Part shown: piece by piece, positions 57,489 through 64,000 of the stretch | Layout of the letters: each line of letters starts with the position of its first letter | How positions within the stretch are numbered: the first letter of the stretch is position 1 | NCBI RefSeq assembly: GCF_013359595.1 | Contig: NZ_JABFMP010000003.1 | Coordinates: forward strand, 62,001 to 126,000 | From: Pseudomonas sp. C1C7 | GTDB taxonomy: Bacteria > Pseudomonadota > Gammaproteobacteria > Pseudomonadales > Pseudomonadaceae | Direction: 5' to 3' | DNA length: 64,000 nt | Program-made: the position numbers and the translations under genes | The notes under the pieces: model-generated | What the model was told of the DNA's origin: nothing | What the model saw: only the letters and a program-made list of their open reading frames with translations | Databases searched by the model: none

Positions 57489-57537
57489 GGAAACTCCTCT
57501 GCGCCAGACCACCGCGCAGTACTGTGAAAATTGAAAA

Positions 57538-58812
57538 TCAAGGGTGGACGGCGAACGCATTGAGATCACCGAAAATGCGCTCAATCCGCACCCGCGCGTC
57601 TGTCGCCTCTGCAACCGCCTGGATGTATTGGGTACGGGCGCTGATCAGGGTGCGTTGGGCATCGAGTACATCGAGGAAGCCAAACTTACCCATCTCAAAT
57701 CCTCGGGTGGCGCTGTCGACCGCGCTCTGGGCAGAGGGCAGGATGGTCTGGTGGAACGCCTTTACTTCACCATTCGCCGTCTGCCACTGCTCTAGGGCAG
57801 TCTGGGTTTCCGTGCGCAAACGCAGCTCGGTGGCATTTCGCAGATCTCGTGCCTGATCTGCGCGTCGAGCGGCTGCCAGTACGTTGCCCTGATTGCGGTT
57901 GAATAATGGAATCGGCATCGACAGCCCGACTACGTTGACCCGTTCGCGCTCGGTTGCGTCGTACTGGCTGCCGACGCTCACGGTCAGGTCAGGAATTCGT
58001 TGCGCCTTCTCGAGTCCTAAAGAAGCCTCGCGTTGATCGATCTGCAATTTGGCCAAGCGCAGATCGGCGGTTTCACTCAGGCGCTCAAGCAGACGGTTCG
58101 ACGGCACGGCAAGCGTGGATTGTTGTGCAGCCTGAACATCTACCGAGGTCGACAAAGGCGTTCCCATGACTTGAGCCAGTTGCTGATACGCATTGGTTTG
58201 GTCGCGCTCGGCACGGCTCTGTTCAAGTCGTACCTCGGACAATTGCACCTGCGCCCGCGTACCTTCGACTGGTGAGGACTTGCCGGCCTGTATACGCCCC
58301 TGGGCTACGCGTACCCCCTGCTCGGCGAGTTGCAGCGACTGCCGAGACAACTCCAACCGTTGCTGCGCAATTTGAGCGCTGGAAAACGCCTGGACCACGT
58401 CGGCACGCAAGGCATTGCGCTTGCGCTCCAGTTCGATCCCGGCAGCATCCTGTGCGCGGCTGGCGACTTCGATGCGCGCGCCGCGCTTGCCACCCAGTTC
58501 TATTGGCTGACTAAGCAGCACCGTCGTAGTGCGCGAGTCACGCCGGGTATCTTCCGCCTCCAAGGACACCGATGGGTTGGGGATCAAACCAGCCTGTTTT
58601 CGGTCACCTTCGGCAATACCGATGTCCCACTGCGCTGCCGCGAGATCGGGGTTTGCCGCGAGCGCAGTTTGCAGGGCCTGATCGAGGGTCAGCGTCGTTG
58701 ATGAAGCAACCGCAAAACCAGGACTGGCTATTAAAAAAAGGCCGGTGATACCTGCAATTCGCAGCGCGTTTTTCAGGCGTAATCGCGCCGTCAGTTCTCT
58801 TGGACCGGGCAA
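57538..58812 (-). CDS. czcC: CzcC-type outer-membrane efflux protein
   Basis: A 424-residue TolC-family protein with a signal peptide (ALRIAGITGLFLIASPGFAV) and two OEP repeats (TLTLDQALQTALAANPDLAA). It starts with TTG at 58810-58812, which is preceded by GGAAG at normal distance; no ATG is near. It opens the czcCBA operon. The motif at 58890-58905 lies 78 bp upstream. Confidence 0.9.
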   Translation of the reverse strand: MPGPRELTARLRLKNALRIAGITGLFLIASPGFAVASSTTLTLDQALQTALAANPDLAAAQWDIGIAEGDRKQAGLIPNPSVSLEAEDTRRDSRTTTVLLSQPIELGGKRGARIEVASRAQDAAGIELERKRNALRADVVQAFSSAQIAQQRLELSRQSLQLAEQGVRVAQGRIQAGKSSPVEGTRAQVQLSEVRLEQSRAERDQTNAYQQLAQVMGTPLSTSVDVQAAQQSTLAVPSNRLLERLSETADLRLAKLQIDQREASLGLEKAQRIPDLTVSVGSQYDATERERVNVVGLSMPIPLFNRNQGNVLAAARRADQARDLRNATELRLRTETQTALEQWQTANGEVKAFHQTILPSAQSAVDSATRGFEMGKFGFLDVLDAQRTLISARTQYIQAVAEATDARVRIERIFGDLNAFAVHP

Positions 58813-59286
58813 TTGAACACTTCCTTAAAATAGAGAATTTCGATACTGCCACGTTATGTTTTTGAACTTATCGACAAGGTGACTGGAACATTACAAATAC
58901 GTTATCCACTGTTACGGCAAGTTATTTTGCTCTAGCATTCGAAATGCACGAACCTGCACCGCAATATCAAGAAACAAATACCTAATACTTATCCGCCGAA
59001 CAGCACTTGCCCTGTTTCCGTACCCGTGAGAGGAAAAGTTGAGCGAGCTTGACTCTGCGACAGCCTGTCGCAGAAGGTTGATTTAGAGCGTCCGTTCAAC
59101 GGTATTCAGTTGACTCTGTAGCCACTACAGCCTTTACCTTGCTCGCCATGAGTAAGGGGCCTGCGCGATGAAATAACAGAAAATTTATTGACCCGTTATT
59201 GAATAACATTCGGAAGACCCTACAAAAATAAAAACTTTCACGACTTCCTTAATTACTTAACCTTTAAATAAAAGTGGTGATTGACC
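58813..59286. other. Divergent czcC-czcR promoter region
   Basis: About 474 bp with no gene. It holds the 16-bp motif at 58890-58905 facing czcC. The czcR side contains AT-rich sequence including TTGACC near 59190 and repeated TTATTG/AATAAC-like short sequences near 59186-59207. No further structure was assigned. Confidence 0.6.
58890..58905 (-). promoter_or_regulatory. Candidate shared motif in front of czcC
   Basis: Minus strand ATAACGTATTTGTAAT, 78 bp ahead of the czcC TTG. It matches the motif ahead of the PtrA-type gene at 14 of 16 bases. The position suits activation of czcCBA by CzcR. Confidence 0.5.
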
Positions 59287-59961
59287 ATGCGAATCCTTGT
59301 CGTCGAGGACGAGCTTAAAGCTGCCGAGTATTTACATCAGGGATTGACTGAAAGTGGTTATATTGTTGACCGCGCGACAACTGGCGCCGATGGGCTGCAT
59401 CTAGCCCGGCATCAGGTCTACGCCTTGATCATTCTCGACGTCAACCTGCCGGAACTGGACGGCTGGGGCGTGCTGGAACAGTTGCGTCACACTCACTCCA
59501 CACGGGTCATGATGCTCACCGCGCGCGGGCGCTTGGCGGACAAAGTCCGCGGGCTGGACATGGGAGCCGATGACTATCTGGTCAAGCCATTCGAATTCCC
59601 GGAATTGTTGGCACGCGTGCGCACCCTGATGCGTCGCAGTGAAAACATTCCAGTGCCGCAAGTGCTCAAGGTTGCCGACCTTGAACTCGACCCGGGCCGC
59701 CACCGGGCCTTCCGTGGCGAGCAGCGCATCGACCTGACCACCAAGGAATTTGCCCTGCTGCATCTGCTAATGCGCCAGTCCGGCGAAGTGCTGACCCGGA
59801 CCCAGATCATTTCGCTGGTGTGGGACATGAACTTCGACTGCGATACCAACGTGGTCGAAGTCTCGATCCGCCGTCTACGGGCGAAGATCGATGACCCGTT
59901 TGAGAGCAAGCTGATCCACACCCTTCGTGGTGTCGGCTACGTACTGGAGTCCCGGAAATGA
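59287..59961 (+). CDS. czcR: Heavy-metal two-component response regulator (CzcR/CopR type)
   Basis: A 224-residue OmpR-type regulator: receiver domain with phospho-acceptor Asp51 (ALIILDVNLPELDGW) and a C-terminal winged helix (about 125-222, IDLTTKEFALLHLLMRQSGE, ending LRGVGYVLESRK). ATG at 59287; the TTG six bases before is a weaker start. It overlaps the sensor kinase gene by 4 nt and is divergent from czcCBA, which it probably activates in response to zinc, cadmium or copper. Confidence 0.92.
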   Translation: MRILVVEDELKAAEYLHQGLTESGYIVDRATTGADGLHLARHQVYALIILDVNLPELDGWGVLEQLRHTHSTRVMMLTARGRLADKVRGLDMGADDYLVKPFEFPELLARVRTLMRRSENIPVPQVLKVADLELDPGRHRAFRGEQRIDLTTKEFALLHLLMRQSGEVLTRTQIISLVWDMNFDCDTNVVEVSIRRLRAKIDDPFESKLIHTLRGVGYVLESRK

Positions 59962-61352
59962 AGCCGGCCAGTCTTTCTCTGCGCCTTGGTTTGACCGTCA
60001 GTATTCTCGGGGCATTACTGGTGGTGTTTCTGGCGGTGCTGGCTTATTTCGCCCTGACCCATCAGTTGAACGCGCTATCCAGAGACAATCTGGAAAAGAA
60101 AATGGAGCAGGTGGAGCATAGCCTGGCGCTGTACGGCAATGTCGCTGAAATCAGCGGCAAACCGCATATCCTGCTCGATCAGGTCATGGGACATGACAAC
60201 CTGACACTGAGCATTTATGACCAGAACAATCTTCGTGCACCACTGCTTAAGTCCGGCTCAGGTATGGTCGATCCGCGCCCGGAACTGAAAGCCGTGCGGG
60301 GTACCACCGAGCAACTGACCTACTCCAGCAGTACCGATGGCGACGGCACCAGTTTTCTCACCGCCTCGAAGCTGATCCGCGTCAAGGACGGTACCCTCGT
60401 GCCGGTGCTGTTATCGGTCGACAACGCCCACGATCAAGCTTTGCTCAGCGCCTATCTGCGTTCGACCCTGATTGCCTTGCCGTTGCTGTTGATCTTCATC
60501 GGTCTCACTGCTTGGGCTGCTGTGCAGCGGGGCCTGATACCGTTGCGAGAGTTTCGCAAAGTCGCGGCAAGAGTGACCACGCAGGATCTCAATCATCGGC
60601 TGTCAGTAGTGAATATGCCCCAAGAACTTAGCGAACTGGCCCAGGGCATCAACTTCATGCTGCTTCGCCTCGACGACGGCGTACAGCAACTGTCGCAATT
60701 CTCCGACGACTTGGCCCATGAACTCCGCACGCCGATCAACAACCTGATGGGCAAGGCTCAAGTGACACTGTCCCGGGAGCGCTCAAGCGAGGAGTACAAA
60801 AACGTTCTGGTGTCATGCGTCGAAGAATTGGAACGCGTCGCCCGGATTGTTTCCGACATGCTTTTCTTGGCGCAGTCCAGCCAATCGACAGCGCACGCGC
60901 CTTTCGAATGGGTCAATCTTGAAACAGAGGCGCAAAGAGTGGCCGAGCTGTTTTCTCTGCAGGCGCAAGACAAGCAGATCAACCTGAGGGTGGTCGGCAG
61001 CGCACGGGTGTCTGGCGACCGTTTGATGATTCAGCGAGCGATCTCAAACCTACTATCCAATGCCCTGCGCCACTGCCCACCCCAGAACACCATTTCGTTG
61101 GTCATCGAGAGCGGCGCGAGCCAGGTTTCACTGTGCGTCAACAATCCTGGCGCAGGTATAGAGGCACAACACTTGCCGCATCTGTTCGACCGGTTCTACC
61201 GGGTCGATAGCAGCCGTACCCGATCCCAAGGCAGCACCGGGTTGGGTCTGGCCATCGTGCGCTCGATCATGAGCCTACACCAAGGTGATGCGCAGGTTGA
61301 AAGCCAACCCGGCGAGATAACAGTGTTCAGGCTGGTGTTCCCTAAAAACTGA
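59958..61352 (+). CDS. czcS: Heavy-metal sensor histidine kinase (CzcS type)
   Basis: A 464-residue membrane kinase with two membrane segments (about 8-35 and 168-190) flanking a periplasmic sensor loop, a HAMP region (about 185-240), the H-box DLAHELRTPINNLMG (about residue 252), N-box NLLSNALRH and G-box GSTGLGLAIVRSIM. It phosphorylates CzcR. The metal is inferred from the neighbouring czc operon. Translation is coupled to czcR. Confidence 0.92.
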   Translation: MKPASLSLRLGLTVSILGALLVVFLAVLAYFALTHQLNALSRDNLEKKMEQVEHSLALYGNVAEISGKPHILLDQVMGHDNLTLSIYDQNNLRAPLLKSGSGMVDPRPELKAVRGTTEQLTYSSSTDGDGTSFLTASKLIRVKDGTLVPVLLSVDNAHDQALLSAYLRSTLIALPLLLIFIGLTAWAAVQRGLIPLREFRKVAARVTTQDLNHRLSVVNMPQELSELAQGINFMLLRLDDGVQQLSQFSDDLAHELRTPINNLMGKAQVTLSRERSSEEYKNVLVSCVEELERVARIVSDMLFLAQSSQSTAHAPFEWVNLETEAQRVAELFSLQAQDKQINLRVVGSARVSGDRLMIQRAISNLLSNALRHCPPQNTISLVIESGASQVSLCVNNPGAGIEAQHLPHLFDRFYRVDSSRTRSQGSTGLGLAIVRSIMSLHQGDAQVESQPGEITVFRLVFPKN

Positions 61353-61439
61353 AAACCGCCTTCAGGATGCCGGTCTGAAGTACCTTCAAACACGAAAGGA
61401 AAAGTCTCAACGCACAACCTGCAAAGCATCACGAAGATG

Positions 61440-61458
61440 CCCAATCATCGCGATTGGG
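61440..61458 (+). terminator. Weak hairpin after czcS
   Basis: CCCAATC and GATTGGG pair around ATCGC, about 90 bp past the czcS stop. No clear T run follows, so its function as a terminator is uncertain. Confidence 0.35.
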
Positions 61459-61505
61459 CTGTTGGTGCTGATGCTTTCCATAGCTAACAGATGGTATGGC
61501 TTTGA

Positions 61506-62012
61506 CTAAACGTTGCACTCGGGTTCACGTGTATATTTTTTGCTCACATCGACGGGTCCGACATGTTTCAACGACTTCCTGCCTACTAATACCGGGTAAA
61601 TCATATTTTTCCTATTTCTAAGAGAAAACTCTTCATTCAACAGTTGGTTCCCAATGCATATCTGCATTTGTACTACTGGGCGAGAGTCAGCTCCCCCAGC
61701 CCCTCGCACTTTTACCTTCCTAAGTAATACTCTTTCGAACTCCTGCTCAGACTCCTGCCCGGTATCACTGTTTTTTACAAAAACATCAAAGCGCACCCAT
61801 CTTTGTGAGTCTTTTTCAAAATATTCTATATTTCTTGCATCCATTGATGAAGTTAGGGCGCCGGTATCCAGCTTCGCCTTTACTGGAACACCTTCGGGGT
61901 AAATATTTACTTCCTCCACCCAGCCATATACCGGTAAATCATCGGCTCTCGCCATAACAGGAGCAACTAATGCCGTAGAAAGAATAAAAAATACAGCGCT
62001 TTTCATACCCAC
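61506..62012 (-). CDS. Exported retropepsin-like (RimK/LysX, ATP-dependent zinc protease family) protein
   Basis: A 168-residue protein with signal peptide (SAVFFILSTALVAPVMARA) and a retropepsin-like core with the aspartic motif AKLDTGALTSSMDA (about residue 48). It belongs to the family annotated ATP-dependent zinc protease/RimK-LysX, named by history; no ATPase is present. The start codon is either GTG at 62012, with GAGGAA at a good distance, or ATG at 62006. Its DNA is AT-rich relative to neighbours, a sign of separate acquisition. Its position beside czcRS suggests periplasmic work under metal stress, but this is inference. Confidence 0.8.
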   Translation of the reverse strand: MGMKSAVFFILSTALVAPVMARADDLPVYGWVEEVNIYPEGVPVKAKLDTGALTSSMDARNIEYFEKDSQRWVRFDVFVKNSDTGQESEQEFERVLLRKVKVRGAGGADSRPVVQMQICIGNQLLNEEFSLRNRKNMIYPVLVGRKSLKHVGPVDVSKKYTREPECNV

Positions 62013-62093
62013 AAACAGTTCCTCACATAGGGTGAAATCGTCGCTTACGCAACGTCGAGTGCTAGTTAAATCTTGAAAAATAGGGCGGCATAC

Positions 62094-62304
62094 TTACCTT
62101 CGCTCATTCAGCTGCCGCGCCCTATTGGGTGCACCGCTACCGCTTTCCATACCCCGTTCGCAAATGGGTTTAATCTTTCAGCACTGTTTGCAGCCAGTAT
62201 TCATAAGGCAAACGATGTCGCTCGGTTGGCTGCTCGCGAAAATTCGCGCAGTGAATTCGGAACACGTTTTTGGCAAGATAGACTCCAGCACGCATAAGTT
62301 TCAT
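62094..62304 (-). pseudogene. IS110-family transposase N-terminal remnant
   Basis: The minus strand from 62304 gives MKLMRAGVYLAKNVFRIHCA and a frame ending WLQTVLKD then stop; the next frame continues PICERGMESGSGAPNRARQL and stops. These match the N-terminal RuvC-like part of IS110 transposases (DLAKNVFQIHG..., then CEIGMEACSGAHHWARQL). The first catalytic Asp position appears changed to Tyr (GVYLAK), and the element is broken by frameshift and truncation. It is a relic of a past insertion. Confidence 0.75.
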
Positions 62305-62306
62305 GT

Positions 62307-62384
62307 ATGGACTCCTTCTCACTGTTGACTGAGATTTGCACCTTCAATCTGGCACTCAAGACGTTAAAGTGAGGAGGAGTCCAT
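62307..62384. repeat. Inverted repeat next to the IS110 relic
   Basis: ATGGACTCCTTCTCACT (62307-62323) is inverted at 62368-62384 (16/17). It may be the end of the insertion or a target structure. No other function was seen. Confidence 0.6.
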
Positions 62385-62433
62385 CTTATTGCGTTGGGTC
62401 GGCTCCGGGCCGCTGAGAGAGAAAGCAGATCTA

Positions 62434-62814
62434 TTAGTCAAACATCTCTCGCAAAAACGATTTTTTATGATGCGTCTGCTGCCCGTGATGCCCGCCTTGG
62501 TTGTGATGGCCACTCTGATGAGTCTTTTGATGGCCATCCCTCCAGCCGCCACCATGATGCGCTGGCTGCTCGCTATGCTGACTGTACGCAGGTTGGGCAT
62601 ACGCTGGTTGACCTGCTGGTGCTCCATCTTGCCTCTGAATTGGTGAGTTCTGTGGAAGAAAACGAACGGACTCCTGTTGTTGACTGCGTTCAATGATCTT
62701 GTCGAGTTCACCTCGATCGAGCCAAACGCCACGGCACTGAGGGCAGTAGTCAATTTCAATACTTTGGCGCTCAGTCATTACCAGCGCGATATCTTTGCAA
62801 ACTGGACATTGCAT
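62434..62814 (-). CDS. TFIIB-type zinc-ribbon protein with His-rich tail
   Basis: A 126-residue protein with an N-terminal zinc ribbon (MQCPVCKDIALVMTERQSIE, then CPQCRGVWLDRGELDKIIE), a Gln/Pro linker and a His/Gly/Gln-rich C-terminal half. Four ribbon cysteines are intact. ATG at 62812-62814 follows AAGGAAC; the longer upstream frame is not conserved. It lies just downstream of the CadA-type gene and is probably co-transcribed. Function unknown; the tail suggests zinc binding. Confidence 0.85.
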   Translation of the reverse strand: MQCPVCKDIALVMTERQSIEIDYCPQCRGVWLDRGELDKIIERSQQQESVRFLPQNSPIQRQDGAPAGQPAYAQPAYSQHSEQPAHHGGGWRDGHQKTHQSGHHNQGGHHGQQTHHKKSFLREMFD

Positions 62815-62863
62815 AATCTTAGTTCCTTCGTGCAAATCAGTAATCGAAGACGCGGAGGTCATA

Positions 62864-64000
62864 TCACCTGCGCAACAGCCGCAATCCATTGAATACGACG
62901 AGCAAGCTCGCCCCCACATCCGCAAAAACGGCCATCCACAATGTTGCGTGGCCAGATAATGCCAACCCTAGAAAAACTACCTTGATACCCAATGCCAATC
63001 CGATGTTCTGCTTTAGTACCGATGCGCACCGACGACTCAAACTAATGAAATCAGCGATCTTGCGCGGGTCATCATCCATGATGGCAACATCCGCAGTTTC
63101 AAGCGCAGTAGCGGTGCCTGCGGCTCCCATTGCAAAACCGATATCGGATTGCGCCAATGCCGGCGCATCGTTCACGCCATCCCCCACCATGCCAACAGAA
63201 CCATAACGACGCTTGAGTTCAGCGACGGCAGTTTGTTTGTCTTCAGGCATGAGATTTCCGCGCGCATCATTGATACCTAACTGCGCGGCAATGGAGTTGG
63301 CGGTTGCCGGGTTATCCCCCGTGAGCATTACCGGTACAACATTCATGGCTTTCAAAGCGGTTACGGCAGCAAAACTTTCAGCCCGTACCGTGTCAGCTAC
63401 TGCGAAAATCGCTACTGGACCGTTGGCAGCACAAAGCACGATTACCGTTTTTCCCGCGTTTTCCAGCAACGACAACCGAGCCTCAAGCGCTGGAGAACAC
63501 ACGCCCAGCTCTTCAACCAAGCGATGGTTACCCAGGTGCCATGATTGACCATCGATATTGCCTTTGACGCCACGACCGTTGAGTACACTGAAGTCCTCAA
63601 CCGGCATAATCGCCGCCTTCGGCTGCTGTAATTTCCAGCCGCTGACCAAGGCTTTGGCTACTGGATGCGTACTATGTTCGTCAAGGCTCGCGGCGATCAG
63701 CAAAGCACGTTCGATAGGCAAATCGGTAAACGGTTCAATGTCGGTCAGTACAGGCTTGCCTTGGGTCAAAGTACCGGTCTTGTCGAGAGCAACAACCTTC
63801 AGAAAACGGCCACTTTCAAGATAAGCACCACCTTTGATCAAGATGCCGTGCCTGGCTGCTGCGGTTAGCCCACTGACAACGGTTATCGGGGTTGAAACCA
63901 CCAGAGCGCACGGGCAAGCGATGACCAAAAGGACCAGCGCCTGATAGAGCCATTCACCCCATGCTCCACCAATGATGACTGGACCTAGGACTGCGACCAG
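62864..64000 (-). CDS. cadA: CadA-type P1B ATPase, C-terminal part (5' end outside window)
   Basis: The last 378 codons of a zinc/cadmium-exporting P1B ATPase, continuing beyond base 64000. It shows the CPC motif in VIACPCALVVSTPIT, the phosphorylation site DKTGTLTQGKP, and VGDGVNDAPALAQSDIGFAM. The final segments are transmembrane helices ending LLVVFNGLRLLRR. A leading GTG inside the reading frame is not the true start, since the frame stays open to the edge. With the czc system it protects against divalent metals. Cadmium, zinc or lead cannot be told apart. Confidence 0.92.
   Translation of the reverse strand: MVAVLGPVIIGGAWGEWLYQALVLLVIACPCALVVSTPITVVSGLTAAARHGILIKGGAYLESGRFLKVVALDKTGTLTQGKPVLTDIEPFTDLPIERALLIAASLDEHSTHPVAKALVSGWKLQQPKAAIMPVEDFSVLNGRGVKGNIDGQSWHLGNHRLVEELGVCSPALEARLSLLENAGKTVIVLCAANGPVAIFAVADTVRAESFAAVTALKAMNVVPVMLTGDNPATANSIAAQLGINDARGNLMPEDKQTAVAELKRRYGSVGMVGDGVNDAPALAQSDIGFAMGAAGTATALETADVAIMDDDPRKIADFISLSRRCASVLKQNIGLALGIKVVFLGLALSGHATLWMAVFADVGASLLVVFNGLRLLRR

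Overview
The window looks like chromosomal DNA of a fluorescent Pseudomonas (P. fluorescens group). Protein sequences, gene order (an RpiR regulator, a GGDEF/EAL protein and uvrD; PdxY, thioesterase and antiporter; ZigA/FolE2; Cls/CfaB) and several REP-type inverted repeats all point there. Three near-perfect parS-like 16-mers, about 8 kb apart, suggest the segment is close to the replication origin. This is inference from sequence and recalled gene order; no database was searched.

Bases 1-33100 are core-like. They begin with a left-truncated HexR-type regulator, a membrane GGDEF/EAL protein and uvrD. Housekeeping and envelope genes follow: an EamA half-transporter, a Tim44-domain protein, an SMI1/KNR4 protein, a cation:proton antiporter, a thioesterase and pdxY. 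Next is a zinc-starvation block: a CobW GTPase, a small secreted protein, zigA, folE2 and a ThrRS paralogue that lacks its catalytic core. Two tandem Zur-like boxes sit between the divergent zigA and folE2. After cls and cfa comes a four-gene operon of three SPFH-domain membrane proteins and a P1B-type ATPase. Its genes overlap by 4 nt each, and it has its own Zur-like box, so it probably belongs to the same zinc-limitation response. Lrp/LysE, a DUF3142 lipoprotein pair, a GST and a LysR regulator close this part.

From about 33.1 kb to the right edge lies a metal-resistance island. Its left border carries short tandem repeats, a terminator and a MITE-like inverted repeat. The first module is an eight-gene arsenic operon on the minus strand (LMW-PTP ArsC, arsR, arsC, ACR3, arsH, a phosphatase, the ArsJ-partner GAPDH, arsJ) beside a His-tailed DMT transporter. 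Next is a graveyard of metal genes: a frameshifted DUF411 gene, a MerP tail and a broken GDCC-type Cys protein. A copper/silver module follows: an F510_1955-type protein, DUF2933, a Met/Cys-rich exported protein, and CusC, CusB (with a fused CusF domain), CusA and CusF. CusA has methionines exactly at 573, 623 and 672. Then come an OprD porin and two small PtrA-type proteins.

The last part is a CzcCBA efflux system divergent from a CzcRS-type two-component system, a retropepsin-like protein, an IS110 transposase relic, a zinc-ribbon protein and the C-terminal part of a CadA-type P-ATPase that runs off the right edge. A related 16-bp motif stands in front of the porin, the PtrA-like gene and czcC, hinting at a shared response regulator.
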